Below are positions 9,966 through 22,529 of a DNA stretch of 64,000 nt, piece by piece (the stretch's first letter is position 1; each line of letters begins with the position of its first letter). Under the pieces are notes generated by a model. It was given only the letters and a program-made list of their open reading frames with translations. It was not told where the DNA came from and did no database searches. The position numbers and the translations under genes are program-made. Location: assembly GCA_030248225.1 (NCBI GenBank), contig JASANE010017572.1:1-64000 (forward strand), in the 5' to 3' direction. This DNA comes from Trileptium ribeirensis. Lineage: Eukaryota > Nematoda > Enoplea > Enoplida > Thoracostomopsidae.

Positions 9966-12885
9966 CCCCCTAAAAACAGTCTAAGATACATAGTATTGTA
10001 GCAATAAGTGTGCAGAAATTGTGCTTCCTTTACAATGCCAACAAAGCATTAACTAAAGAAAATCTATTGCATGGGGTCGTTTCCAATTTAAATAATCCCT
10101 GTTCTGCTTTTGCGGTACTGTAACAGATATGTATCTCGTAGTATTTCAGAGAAATTGTTGACAATTCCGTATACGCCCAAAATTGCCCTATGATCATGTG
10201 AGGTAGCGCTACAGCACTAGGGCATGCTACAGTGGCGCGGCCACGTCGTCCATCATCAGATATATACTGTAAAAATAAAAGGTAAAGTCTTGACGGTCAA
10301 GGTAAAACACAGAAAGAAACCGGCGTAGCAATCGAATAACGTGCTGTATACTGCTATGCAGACATGACTGATCCAGTATAACGCGTTGCAGCGGACCAAC
10401 TGGCGTCTGAAATGTACGAGTGGAGAACCCTAGGGACAAAGGTCGAAGGCAACTGATTTATCCAGTCCACAAAAATTATACATGAGGTCCTCAAAGTTCG
10501 GAACTAGGGGAACTGAAAATCGCTGGGAGGGCGACCCCACCACATTCATCTAAGGGTCCTTCAGTTGAACCGGGTAGACGAGGCGGTGTAACTGTCAGAC
10601 AACGTCAAATATATGTAATTTAGCGACTGCCTGCAATTGTTGATATCTAATATATAAGGAAAATTTTAGCGATTCTTCGCACCATGTTGGAAAATTTGAC
10701 CATTTCTAGCCAAAATAGAGAAAATTAGCATATTTTAGCCCAGCAAAGAGAAATTAGCTAAGTCTCACAGGAAAGCACCGGATATCATCAACTGGAAGAG
10801 GCCGAAATACCTGGGGCCTTTTCCCGTACAGGGTGGTCGCTGAGTCCGCGGTTCAATTTTTGGGTTTCTTTCAAAAAAATCAGAGTTTTATGTTCAGCGT
10901 AAACAGAGGTAACAAATATCAAAATACACCTATTATAAATTATTAGCACCGCTGCAATTAAATATTTGTGACCAACTAACACAGGGAAATAACATGTAGT
11001 AGGTTGATGGTTCCAAACACAAATTTTACAAAATATTCCAACGAAAAAAACGAATTGAGTCCACTCGGCAGAACTAGATAGTCCTGAGCAGGTTTGACTA
11101 CGGATGCAAGGTTCGTCAGGGTCAGGCCCAATTGCACGCCGGTCGTGGCCGTTGCACTCTTTGCAATTTTAATTTCTTTGTTACAGTGGCTGTAGTGGTT
11201 TGCCAGGGACAGGTGCAACCCCTTTCCCACCACTTTGCAAACAATAGTTTCCCATGGACCGGTGCAACCCATTTACCGAAGGTCGCGTGCTGCGACCACA
11301 TAGCGTGGTAAGCAGAGGTGAAATGACGTTTTCCTGCCAGCAACACACAATTTGTCGCGTTATTGCATGCGAAAAATCAATTGTAACAGTAATACTTATA
11401 TTTTCGATTCGGCAGTGGTAGTCGAGAACATGGTGCACGATGCAATAAAAAATTTAGAAAATGATTAGAAATTTTTTCGGGGTTTTGTTATGACATTCGG
11501 GGTTTTCGGGGTATTTTTGGCCGTTTCAGGTTTTTTGCCATTCGGGGTTTTTCAAGATTTTTCGTCGCTGCGGCAACCCAGTCCGTATTTAAAGATGTAT
11601 GTCCAAAGACAATATTTCACCTACAACACCTAGCGCTACAACCAAAAGATAGTTTTATAACATGAAATTCCGAAACTACGAAATTTCGTTTAATAAACCA
11701 ACTATAAATACGTGCTCATTCAAAGTTGCAGTTTTGGTTTGCTTTTGCAATTATGAAAGTACAACCACAGATTTTTCAAACTTTGTTATGATCAAAATTC
11801 GAACTTTAACATCTGGTATTTTATTCTTCGGGGTTGTGCGTGTGAAGAATTTACAATTGCAAATACATTTATAAAGATTATGATTGCGTCAAATCATAAA
11901 ACACATGACACTTTATAAACCTGGACACAAGCTTATCATAAATATAGAACACAATAAATATTACAACAATTTTTTAGCAACACTATAACATATATATATA
12001 CATTTTCGCAGTAAAAGAAGTCTAGTAGTGAGCATCAACAGTATCATCCTGGCATCCACACAAGCCTAGTTGTAATTAACCAGGATAAAACTTCAGTGAT
12101 ATTTGGAACAATTTTCTTTTTGTCTACCTATATATAATTGTTGCAATCATTAAATATACCTTCGTCAACTCCAAACTCTCATCAAATTACTATAAGAATC
12201 GCCGTAATATTACATCATAAAATAAAATCACTTTAAATAAAATAGCTTTCGAGATGGAACAGCTTAAGAGGTTATACAAAACGATAAAGAGCATCAAATA
12301 AAGCCTCGTCTAAAAGAAACCCTAATGAAATTACTGTCTGAAATGTAATATCACCTAAATTAAAATTGCCTTTTCGGATAGAATCTCATAAAGTTATTCA
12401 TATCGATCAAGAGCGAATGTGAGAGAACTCATCTTCTTAAGGTACTCTTTTTGGAACCGATGTTCAAATATGAGCAAGCGTTAGAGGTAATACCACATAC
12501 ACAGATATATTATAGACATATATATATACTTATATAAATATCGCGCAGGATATTATAACACACATGAAAAGCTACAACTTTTTTTGAAAATACGGCTGTA
12601 ATAGTGAATGGTAAAGCCTAGCATACGGTATTTGAAATTAACATAAAAGTCTGAAATTTAAAATATGGTTCATACTGCATGTACAGATATCCGAATATTG
12701 TCTTCGCGTAATATGTTACCTGCATATCGGGACACTGTAAACGACTAACCTGCGCGTCGCTATACCTCAAGCTACGTATATATACAGCAATTACTGTTGA
12801 GATTTGAAGCTAGCATAGTTTAAAATATCAAAAAATAGATACGAGTATAACATACCACCAGTTACACTTCTTAAGAATGTGTTCA
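9966..12885. other. Non-coding stretch
   Basis: No gene recognised. The region 10,660-10,760 has short imperfect repeats of a GAAAATTAGC type. The region 11,470-11,585 has GGGGTTTT repeats ending TGCGGCAACCCAG, a possible transposon terminus. The rest is AT-rich with (TA)n tracts. Confidence 0.4.
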
Positions 12886-13033
12886 CATTGCGTCCGATCC
12901 GATAGAGCACGTTCAATTTTATCGGACCCAAATCGGACAACGCGGAGCGAAAAGCTATATACACATAAGATACGCTAAGAGCCGAATTTCATATCAATCG
13001 TATCGGACCAGATTTGAAATGCAGTGTGACCAC
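12886..13033. mobile_element. Palindromic MITE (GTTCACATT family)
   Basis: The left end reads GTTCACATTGCGTCCGATCC. The right end, reversed, reads GTCACACTGCATTTC and then GTCCGATACG. The interior is rich in ATCGGA/TCCGAT words that pair across the element. A second copy with the same kind of ends is at 53,116-53,345. No target duplication is evident. Confidence 0.55.
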
Positions 13034-16000
13034 AAACCGGATTAGACACAAAGTCCACACGGCCTAACACTAAAATCCGTACATGCCCAAGGCCCGAGAA
13101 ACCCAGGGGCAGGATAATGACTTTCCTGGGAGGACCTTCAGACTCCACAGCGTGTCGGGTATAAATTTTCAAATTTTTGACAATTCGTCGCCAAGATTTG
13201 CCAAAATGGTCCCCTCGGTTTTCGCGCGGGGGTGCGTGCGGAGCCTCATGGGACCAGACTACGCCTCAGGGCAATCGGCGTAGCACCGACCGAGGGATAA
13301 TACCATCTCCTGCTATGGGCATGCATAAGTAATAATATTCACTAACCCGACAGAGTTTAGCGGTGCGACCACTAAACTAAAATACAAAGGCATAAAAAGC
13401 CGAACATGCAGCGTCTAAATCAATAATTCGTCGTGACTTTATTACCTCTAGCCTTGGCTGCAAGCATTATATATATGAAACAATTACAAATTAAAGCCAA
13501 AATAAAAAAATAGCATAGTGCGAAATAAAGAATTATCACCCGTACTACATTTGGCTACACAAGTTATAGATAGAGGACAATTAGGTATTCCAATCGACGT
13601 TGGGTTTATCCAACATGTAATTACAACATTAGATATTGTGGACCTTTGCAAACTATAGCCCCAAAGCAGTTGGCCAACTTATATCACAAAGGCCTCAAGC
13701 TAAAACATTGATACATATCTCCGTGTGTTTAGCATTTGATGCGTTTATGAAATATATAGTACTTACAGATAATAATGTTTGGCTCTATACGCCTTTACTC
13801 AAACATAGCCACAGTTTGAAGCCAAAATAACTACGAACCTTGGTGTTGCGATCAATGATATGCGAACTTCATATATGATTTGGATCAAATTTTAACCGCA
13901 CAGACCATATAGTTCACACCTAAAGGTGTAACATCACTACAATAACACTATTAAAGAACGACAAGAACTAGTCATTTTCTGACAAACCATAACAAGCGAA
14001 TATTTAACGGTATGACTGAAATTTTCATACAACATATATATATGTACCTAAAGGCAGAATTACCAAAGACTTCATCTTATGGTCTTATTTAGTGTATTTG
14101 GCTCATTTGTTCACTGCACATGTGTAATTTATATGCCGGGCGATGTGTTGAATTGGTCCCCGTCCATCATATTGCTAGGAAACATAGAACTATAACATTT
14201 CTCACTCCAAAGACAATCTAAACGTTGCTGTTATCAATAAAGGCTTAACGCCTGTCGAAAGTCAACAACACTTGTTTTGGAATCAATTGATATTTATGCT
14301 TTGAACTGGTAAGCTGAAAAAGCGATGTTTCAAAACGGTCCCAACGAAGCATCCGGTACAAACATGCATATATATTTTGGATGCTAGACCAAAATTATTT
14401 TAATTACTACTAGCAAAAGTTCATGATGATAACCTTAATGCGAGTATTATACTCTCCGCTATCACATCTGAAGCAGTCGTACAGATATCCCGCCCAGTTT
14501 AACCCCAGCTATCTGTGAACTCACAGGGTTACCTATACAGTTGATTATTTTAACAATTGAAGGCCCTCAATACAAGGAGTATAAAACAACTATAGTGTCA
14601 CATCTTGACTCAATTAAATACGAACTGGAATACATATGCTTGCGGCCGGATGAAACGAATAGACATTGCCTACCACGTTACGTGGTGATGGCAGACTGTC
14701 GGTCTATATGAGGTTGCCATCATGACCAAATACTGCAATCAAGCGCTACGAATAAATTCTTCATGAAAAAAATGAAAATTTTCAATAGTTAATTTAACAC
14801 AGTACCATTAGTATATACTAGATACTCTCGTACTGAGAGGAAACAAAGCCAGTTCGGCTAGCATGCCGCGGTGACTATTGCAATGTTCCAACATGAGCTT
14901 GCCGACATCTCTATAACGTCCAATTCCAATGCCGCCACATCAATCTATTAATGGCAAGATATAGCCATTTTTATTACATATCAAAACTGTACGACTCATT
15001 ATTTCTTTCTCCAGTGTTGACTACCAACAACGTCCCAAAGGGTTAAGTGAATGCTGGTTAGAAACACGGAAGCCAACGTTTTCAATGGATTAAATAATTA
15101 TATAAGCCCATCATGGTTTATCCAGCTATCCCCTACCCTTACTTCGCCAAATTCTTTAAAAAAAATTTCAAAGAATTTGTTGATCTAATAGCTCGAAAAC
15201 AGTACGTCTCACAAAAATGGAAAATATAAATTTTATGTCGAGGACAGCATTTTTCTATTTGATGCGCCATTTGAAAATTTTTACACTAAAATGTTTGGGA
15301 CTCCAAATAACCAAAATGAAAAAGTGTGTAATTAATGTTGGTTCTTAGAAATTTGAGCACACAATCATCACATCAGTCATACATAAAAGAGAAAGCTATG
15401 TGGCACTGCTGCATTTTATTATGTATTTAAAAACCTGAAAATCCAAAATCTGCTGAATAGTTAGCTAAGAGTGTCACAAGTGACAAATTTCTGAACTGAG
15501 TACAAATTGAGAGATCTCCACTAGCTATTTTTGCTCCGTTTTAAAAACATTACACTGTGGATTGAATTCCATTTTACTTTGCTGCTGCATGAGAAGTTTA
15601 CACAAACGTCATCCTACAGACAAATCTATCATACCAGTGCACTAATATATTATTAAGTACATGGTTGTATAAAATTAGTAGACCGTACACATGTTTTCTA
15701 TGCTACACTAGATCCAAATGCAAAAAACCTATGTATGTGGTACTTGATATGTATAGTTTATTTATGAACATGTGCGCGACCAACAGCCAAGTCACGTAAT
15801 TTGTCTTTCATTTTGTAATACAAGAAAACCTATTTTCGTACAGCATACATATATACAGTATTTATACAACAAATATTCTGTAATGTTTATATTTCTTCAT
15901 GAGACTCTGTACTGTTCTCATGCGGAACTGCTCAATTGTGCATGCAACTTGCAAATATGTTTGTGCTCATCAAAATAAGCCACTAAACAGAATAGAATAG

Positions 16001-16220
16001 GTACATACTTAGTTTGGCCACAGTCCCAACCAACGTGAACAGTACGGTGGCACATTACGTTAAAACGGTGAGTTCCGTAGAGTTTAGTCACTCATTGAAA
16101 AAACTCATTATTCCCAGAGGATCTTTTAGAAGAAATCTGACATATATAATTGGTTGCCGAAATTAGTTATGAGACTTGGTTTCAAAATAAAAATTCCAGC
16201 ATGCAAGAGATAAAATTGGA
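13034..16220. other. Non-coding stretch downstream of RGM
   Basis: A GC-richer patch lies at 13,080-13,310; the rest is AT-rich. No intact frame above about 70 codons and no recognisable RNA gene. It lies 3' of the minus-strand RGM gene. Confidence 0.4.
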
Positions 16221-16226
16221 TTTATT
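16221..16226 (-). terminator. Possible polyadenylation signal for RGM
   Basis: TTTATT on the plus strand is AATAAA on the gene strand, about 425 nt past the RGM stop codon. AATAAA is common in AT-rich DNA, so this is only a candidate. Confidence 0.3.
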
Positions 16227-16649
16227 TTGTTTCCGGATAAATTTCTAACCTATTGCATGCTACAGGTATTTTTATATAGTGCTAAGCTAATTATACACTG
16301 ACAGCTGGTAATCCAATGCGTAAGCCTAGAGTGCGCCATGACGACTGCCTTAACTACTGATGTAAAACTCGTTATGTTAACTCTCCATTTAGCAAAATGT
16401 GTTTGGTTTAGAAACGTGTTGGTTGCCGCTGGGTCAATTTAAAAATTAAAGAAAAAAATATCTACATATCCAAAACATAAAGTCAACTGTCTTGGTTGCA
16501 GCTAATGTTTAACAAACCAAAAATGCTGAGTCTAAACAAATATGAAGCGCATACTATTATGTGCAAGATAGCCGTTAAAAGGAGTAACACTATTATTGAG
16601 TTACATTGGTATTCCTAATGTCAAGCCAAAAATACAGGTAAACGTGACG

Positions 16650-17777
16650 CTATCTAATAAGACAAAGTACTACCAGTGCCACCGTAACCCAACGAAAAGC
16701 GTTAAAATAAGACGCGACTGCCATAACGTAAGCAATCAAAATTGAGGTATATGTCGCCGATGAACTAGGTAATGTAGAGTATTCGTGACGGTGAAATCCA
16801 TCGTACATTGCGGCCGTGCTTGCGGGTACTACACCGGATCCTAAATCTCGACGTGGCTGAGCCTGCGACGGGAACGCAATTTTGTGATGTGTTTCACGAT
16901 TAAAAGTAGCTGTTTTGCGTCGGGAAACTGAAGCGCTCTTGGTAAAGCTGTCATATATATCAAGCGATGTACGGTTTGTTTCATAGTGTCGCCGATAAGG
17001 TGGATACAGCGTTCGAACGTCGGTCTGAGCCCGGACTGCTGCTAGAGAAAAAATTGGGTCACCGGTTACGAGCAGATCGAAAACACATGCGTCGAAATAC
17101 GCGTCAGTAGCTCCAGCATCACGACAAATTTCAACCATCGCTTCACGGTCGACTTCCTTGTCACCGACAATGAAACGGTTCGAAAGATCCTGTCTGAGGC
17201 GCCCGAGATACGTTTCCGGGTCCGCCAGTACCTCTTTTATAGCAATTCGTTCGGAAGTTGGACAGCCGGTTACGCACAGCTGCAACGCACTCGGACTCCC
17301 AGGTAGCTTGAACTCCGTAGTAGATGGCGTATTCTGCGAGTTATCTCTATGCTGAGAGCGAAAGTCGCCTCGTATTATATCTTCGGGTATTTTGAGCGCA
17401 AACGATAAGTAGGCACCAACGCGTCGAATAGAAATTATGGTAGCGATGTAGCGAAGTCGAATTTGAACGTGTTTATTCGGAACTAAGGTTCGTATTTGCA
17501 CTGCAGAATCGCTGTGAGTTCGTAACTGGTTACTGGACGACAATTTACTCGAGTCTTCAGCAAATCCATTCGTTCCCGGATAGGTGGCTGGCTTGAAACC
17601 AGCCGCACGACGATATGCGTAAAACATACTATGCTCGTATTGAATGTCATCATGTGCGGATTTTAACGTCGACGAATGTGAAGTCCCATCGACAAACGCC
17701 GGTGGTAAATCTGTTGAAATAGCTTCGTAGGTCTTTTGCGAAGTACAACCAAGAAGAGATCGAATTAAAACTGTGAT
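16650..17777 (-). CDS. RGM: RGM coding exon 3 and C-terminus
   Basis: The acceptor is GAAATTTCAG. It encodes 375 residues in one frame to the stop at 16,650: the rest of the von Willebrand D-like domain (CTSQKTYEAI, LPPAFVDGT), an insert of about 50 residues, the VGAYLSFALKIPEDI strand region, LCVTGCPTSE, YFDACVFDLLVTGD, and a serine-rich tail with a final hydrophobic stretch fitting a GPI-attachment signal. An RGD tripeptide occurs at IIRGDF; vertebrate RGMs also have RGD motifs, but not at this position as far as I recall. Confidence 0.95.
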   Translation of the reverse strand: MTVLIRSLLGCTSQKTYEAISTDLPPAFVDGTSHSSTLKSAHDDIQYEHSMFYAYRRAAGFKPATYPGTNGFAEDSSKLSSSNQLRTHSDSAVQIRTLVPNKHVQIRLRYIATIISIRRVGAYLSFALKIPEDIIRGDFRSQHRDNSQNTPSTTEFKLPGSPSALQLCVTGCPTSERIAIKEVLADPETYLGRLRQDLSNRFIVGDKEVDREAMVEICRDAGATDAYFDACVFDLLVTGDPIFSLAAVRAQTDVRTLYPPYRRHYETNRTSLDIYDSFTKSASVSRRKTATFNRETHHKIAFPSQAQPRRDLGSGVVPASTAAMYDGFHRHEYSTLPSSSATYTSILIAYVMAVASYFNAFRWVTVALVVLCLIR

Positions 17778-20700
17778 CTGAAATTTCAAATAATTATGTT
17801 ATTTCATGGTACACATATATACAAAAATTTTATTGATGCAGAGCGAGTACAGCGAGGGGAGTTCTCCATAGGAGACCGAAAGAAAATTTTTTTGTCAATT
17901 GCGTCACCCATATTTAGTATTTTTGAAATAGTTGTGATTAGTAAAAATTGGGTTTTCGGTTTTTCGAAAAGTCTTTGAGCAGTAGCAGAGTGTGACTGCA
18001 TCCAAACTACAGACTAACGGAGCATATTTTGGATGAAATGTTGTCCTCACCTCGCCACCTTACAAGTTTTCAGCAAAACTTCAAATAAATCCAACCTCTA
18101 AATCAAAGCAAAAATGCTAAGTTTGTGCACATTAAACTTACTATGCAACGTTCAAAAAACATAAGGTCCATCAACTTTTGAGCTAGGTACCTGTTCAGAT
18201 TCAATTCCGAGATCCATACAGTCGTTCCAGATTTTCGAGTTTGCATAGCTTGCACCAAAGTTAATTAATCACGTATCGTTACTTTTCCAAATCTTCATTT
18301 AATTTTAATCACTGCATAAGTAAAGGAATATCGGCAGTAGTAATAAGAAGTAGAGTGCCGTGATTTCATGATACTATCACTTTTTATGTTAAAACTGGGC
18401 AGCATGAAAACTATCAGTCATCCTAGTACTTAAAACTGATGTGTTCTCCCATTTTAAGACCATCTAGTGGTGTCAATCTACTACAGCTGCACCATAAAAC
18501 GTGTAGATAGGTATTACAAAAATATACTGAAAAAAACTCTTCAAGACGAAAATATGTTTTTGGGTGAGAAATGATCCCGGGCATGCCGACACCCGATTTA
18601 AACCGGGCCCGGTCGGGCCGAAAAATTTCGGTCTGTTCCTACCTCTCGCCACAGATCAAATTGTTTCGAACAGCAGCTTAGATTTATCCAGAAAGTATAA
18701 AAGTGCTTGTCTAATGATGTCTTTTGAGACAGATACCCAGCCGGGACTGGCCGACTGTTGTCTGAAACTGCACAGACATTTCGTCATGGGCTCGTCAGAA
18801 TGTTATCAAATTATTCCATGCATGCATGTATGCGACGCATGTTTTGTGATGTGTGGTACTGTAACTGCACAGCTAGATCGTTGTGGTATAACAAGAACAA
18901 TATATAATATATATATAAGCAAGGGATAATGTGCCCAAAAAGCTACAATTTTTGCGATGTCGTTGTAGATATTATATATATAATGTCTTGGAAGGGAAAA
19001 CCTGGAAAACGAGCTTTTTCGGCAGACAAATTCGCTGTAAAATGATTACATAATAGAGTTGAAAATTTTTGGGCCACCGTATAAGGTACCGGGAATATCG
19101 TTAAGCTGTTCCTTCACCCTCTAGTCCACTTGTGAAGAACATAGAGGACGATGATCCGTGGCGAAGCTCTGCATGAAAAACTCATGTGATAGTTTTGTAG
19201 TTTTGAGCTTAAATGTTTAAATTCAAGTAATATAAATTATTACCTTTGTAATAGCAGACGGTGTTACGTTTCCCCGTGTGAGTGGTTCATTTGTGATCTG
19301 TACAGCAAAATATGCATTATCGATAAGAGGCCAAGCACCAATCGTTTGACATGTTTCCTGTTGACCAGTGAACGTTCGTAAATGAGGATCACCCCAAACA
19401 CCGCAGTGACGATAACGCGCGTCATCTCCTGCCCGATGGTTATACGGGAATAAGCATCTATTTTCTTGATTAAAATAGTTTCTTTCAGTTCCCGTCACCC
19501 GACGGATTTCTTCGTCACCAGAGTCAGCCGAAGAACCATCTAAATGCTGAGATGAAGTTAACGATTTGCCGTTTGGCTGCTTCACTGATGGCACGTCTAC
19601 AGCAGCAGCAGCATCACCATCTTCTCCGATGATAGCAGGCTTTGGTTTCTTCGAATTCACCGACTGCAAACTGAACAAATTTTCTTGAAGTTCTTTATCA
19701 GCTGCGATTATTCTGGAGCAGTTGTTTTTGTTCGAATGCTTTTTAGTCACAGTAAACATCGCATGAAAACGTAAATTTCCACGACACTGCAACCGCGTTT
19801 TCTCCAGACAGTTATAATAGTGATCTAAGTTGAGGCAATACGGTAAATTCGGACCAGATATAAGTTTCTTCGCCGTAAGAGAATGAGCAAATGAATAATC
19901 GCAAAATTTCATACGGCACTGGGCAACCGCTTCTGAAAAACACAAACACCATGGTTTACTAAATTTTGAATTTTAACAAGAAATACAAAACATGTATAAT
20001 ATTGATGCGTATTCCTTTGTAAAAAGCCATGGGACGTAAAGGCAATTGCTCAGGGAAAAGGGCATACGCGAATCGGGCCGGAGCATGGCTAAACTTTTAA
20101 CCCTCGAGCAGCAGTTGCCGTAGTTCGTGCATTTCTACATGCTCAGCAACGATCGCTATCATCGAAATGATTAGGTGGCTCTCCTTAGTAAAACACAATG
20201 CGGAACCCTTTAGTTAACGACATGCTAAAAATTTGGTGGATTGCTTTAATGCCCCTGTCTTAATTACCAAAATTACTATGTGTCCCCTTTTAGTGGCCGC
20301 TTCGCAGTTTCTTTTGTGAGGATGTCGCTGTCATGGAAACATTTAAAAGAGTTTCTTTTCGCGGGTGCCAGTACTGGACGGCTCATTATTTTTAGTTCAT
20401 ATCTAAGAGGCCTTTTTCGATTATTGTCCTAAAAACAATCGGTCTGCTGACTCGGCACTTTGGCAAAAATCATGAGTCTAGCGGAGTTAGTGATATTCTA
20501 AGCTGGCAAGCGCTCGTTTTGGATCGGTCTAGTGACAGCTCTTTAAGCGGTAGCGAGGATCGGTGACAAACGCTCTTCGTTGTTTATCCATGGCAGTACA
20601 AGTTAATGGCAAAGAATTTATCAAGATGAACCTGATTGAGTCGAATGGCTTTACCACCCATAATATTATGATGAACTTCAAAAGCCACCGATGTTAGTTT

Positions 20701-22524
20701 ACAATTTGCGTAATTCGAGAGCCTGAAAAAATAAAGCTCGCGGGTACGGTCGTAGTGGCAGCTAACAAGCATCTTAATTTTCGTAGGTACCAAGCAGGTA
20801 AAAAAATTTATGGACACGCACACCTCATTGGTATCACTTTATAACGACCCTAAGGCCAACAGGAGCCTAGCCATCATAAAAATTAACAGCATCATATCGC
20901 TGGTCCTATAACGCATGCTCTGACCGCCCTCATATTCATAAACACTGCTCTAGTTTTGTCGCAATAATGACATTTTAGTGTGTTTCCACCTACTTGAATA
21001 GCTCGAAAATCGAAAAGTTAAAAGATCCACCCCAAATTTTGTACTACTCGACAAAGAAAACTACATTAGGGTTATATCATGGCAAAAAATATCGTTCCGA
21101 TTTTTTGGTTAACCAAAGGGCGCCCTTTGGCACAATTAGGTTACTGGCGACAAATGTGCAATTTCAAAATGTTTCAACCGCTAACGATGGGCGAAGATAT
21201 CCGGAAACCCTGAGTCATTACATTCGCTGACTAACGGCAAACTTTAACTAGTGGAGAAGCCAGAAAACCCTTCATTAGTCCTTGATTATACTGTTTACTG
21301 ATATTTTTCATATTAGCTTTTGAAAAAGAGTTTCGTCGTGGAATCTTCGTATTGCTAGTTTAGGCGGTATATTTTAGTGTATACATTTGCCGTAGGCCAG
21401 AGAGATGAGGTTGCCCGGCCCAGCTGAACCGCTTAACCAAGCTTAAGCTTGGTTAGAAACTCAAAATATTTTCATTTTCCAAAACTATATCCGGTCTCCT
21501 CTTGAAAATTTTTTTTAAATTTCAAGCAAATCTTGCGATATATATATATATATACTTTAAAATTTACTAAAATTGCGATATATATACTTTAAAATTTACT
21601 AAAAATTTCTGTCAAATTTATCTTTTGTTTAGAAAAAACAGTCTTTCCAATTGTCAACAATCATTTCTTTGTATTTTGAAAAGAGTTCATATCGCAAAAA
21701 ATCTTAGAATACTCCTCTATGTTAAAAAATATATCCAGGATAGCAACTATAGAAATACAAAGAAATAATGCAACATGGAGTCTGAGCCTCAAAATTATTA
21801 TTATTTCATTTGTAAAATATATATTTCAACTCAACTATCAGACAACTTTCAGTCCCGTACTGACTATTCAATGGAACGTCGATAAACGGGTGCTGGATGC
21901 GAAGACTGAGCGTGCCCCCACCAGCACAGTGGTTTTTATTTTGTGTTAAGATGTCTGTCATAGTTATATATACATCCGGGTTCCATAATCAAATCCGACC
22001 ATTACAAACCCATATTTCAATCCTGGTATAGTTCTGGTACAGCTTTACTTGTTACTAATTTGAGCGTTGTTTAAGGAATCTCCCCAAAATCATAAGCAGT
22101 AATTATATATAACAAGTCAATACTTACCTGAATTCATAGTCAACAAAACAATTAAAATCAAGAGCAACGACTTGGTTTTCGACGCAGCAGTTCTGCAATC
22201 CAGAATTCTAGGATCTACAATGACGCGACGCAACGGTACAACGTATCTTTGGTTGAGGAGCTTTGATGCAACGACAGCGTCGTTACAGCTCAAATCCAGT
22301 ATATCATTATTTACAGTATAATAAGTTGATGATGATCCTTTAGATATTTTTCTACTGCGTATACAGCTGTTTGCGATCAATGACGTTTGTTCCAGGATAC
22401 TTTGTGATAAATGGATGTATTTCGCTGAGCTGTTATGCACAACACGGGAATCGGAAACGACTGGATCAAGCCGCGAAGTGAACCATGATATCTTACCCAT
22501 TCCCCATATCAGGCAGCTGTGCAC
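16650..22524 (-). CDS. RGM: Repulsive guidance molecule (RGM/hemojuvelin family), 3 coding exons
   Basis: RGMs are GPI-anchored cell-surface proteins that bind neogenin and act as BMP co-receptors. Exons 22,524-22,128, 19,932-19,244 and 17,777-16,650 join in phase (397 + 689 + 1,128 nt) to give about 737 residues. Every junction has GT/AG ends. Features in order: a hydrophobic leader (about 119-130), a cysteine-rich N-terminal domain, an NNCS glycosylation site (about 203), the partial von Willebrand D domain with GDPHLRTF (family autocleavage at Asp-Pro, about 314/315) and GAWPLIDN, then PPAFVDGT, LCVTGCP, ACVFDLLVTGD, and a hydrophobic C-terminus typical of GPI signals. It is longer than vertebrate RGMs (about 430-450), through the N-terminus and low-complexity inserts. 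The first exon start is the weakest part: the leader sits unusually far from the first Met, so an upstream exon or another start is possible. Confidence 0.95.
17778..19243 (-). other. RGM: RGM intron 2
   Basis: A phase-0 intron of 1,466 bp with GTAATA donor and TTTCAG acceptor. It contains one F10 repeat fragment (about 18,568-18,660) and TA-rich tracts near 18,900-18,980. The short open frames inside it are not called. Confidence 0.85.
18568..18660 (+). repeat. F10 repeat fragment in RGM intron 2
   Basis: GC-rich for its surroundings, with CGGGCC repeats, then AAAAATTTCGGTCTGTTC and ACCTCTCGCCAC. A similar segment in the same orientation is at 51,085-51,180. Origin unknown. Confidence 0.5.
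19244..19932 (-). CDS. RGM: RGM coding exon 2
   Basis: The acceptor is TTTTTCAG after a T/G-rich tract; the donor is ACAAAG followed by GTAATAA. It encodes about 230 residues: the N-terminal RGM domain with spaced cysteines, the NNCS site, a variable low-complexity linker with a run of alanines and a serine/acidic stretch, then CGVWGDPHLRTFTG, the start of the von Willebrand D-like domain holding the Asp-Pro autocleavage site. The exon ends after SAITK, matching the place where the family reads SKLTII. Confidence 0.95.
21434..21455. repeat. Perfect 22-bp palindrome
   Basis: TAACCAAGCTT followed directly by its reverse complement AAGCTTGGTTA, with no spacer, inside RGM intron 1. Confidence 0.8.
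21536..21605. repeat. Short tandem duplication with (TA)n
   Basis: GCGA(TA)n followed by CTTTAAAATTTACTAAAA occurs twice in a row with different (TA) counts. Confidence 0.7.
22128..22524 (-). CDS. RGM: RGM coding exon 1 (leader)
   Basis: The exon ends ATGAATTCAG followed by a near-consensus donor, GTAAGTATTG. Its last residues, SLLLILIVLLTM, look like a signal-peptide core. The first in-frame Met is 118 residues before that core and no Met lies between residue 9 and the core, so the 5' limit is uncertain. A TTGCAG acceptor-like site inside the frame near 22,200 could join an unseen upstream exon. The donor and the phase-1 join to exon 2 are well supported. Confidence 0.75.
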
Positions 22525-22529
22525 GACCG

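Larger units (their letters stand above)
19933..22127 (-). other. RGM: RGM intron 1
   Basis: A phase-1 intron of 2,195 bp. It holds a perfect 22-bp palindrome (21,434-21,455) and a short (TA)n duplication (21,536-21,605). No further RGM-like coding was found in it. Confidence 0.85.

Noticed and set aside
14820..14860. 28S rRNA-like string CTCAGTACGAGAG on the minus strand
   Set aside because: Flanks do not continue as rRNA; a 13-base match is within chance for this window.
18564..18929. 121-codon plus-strand frame
   Set aside because: Lies inside RGM intron 2 over an F10 repeat fragment; no domain.
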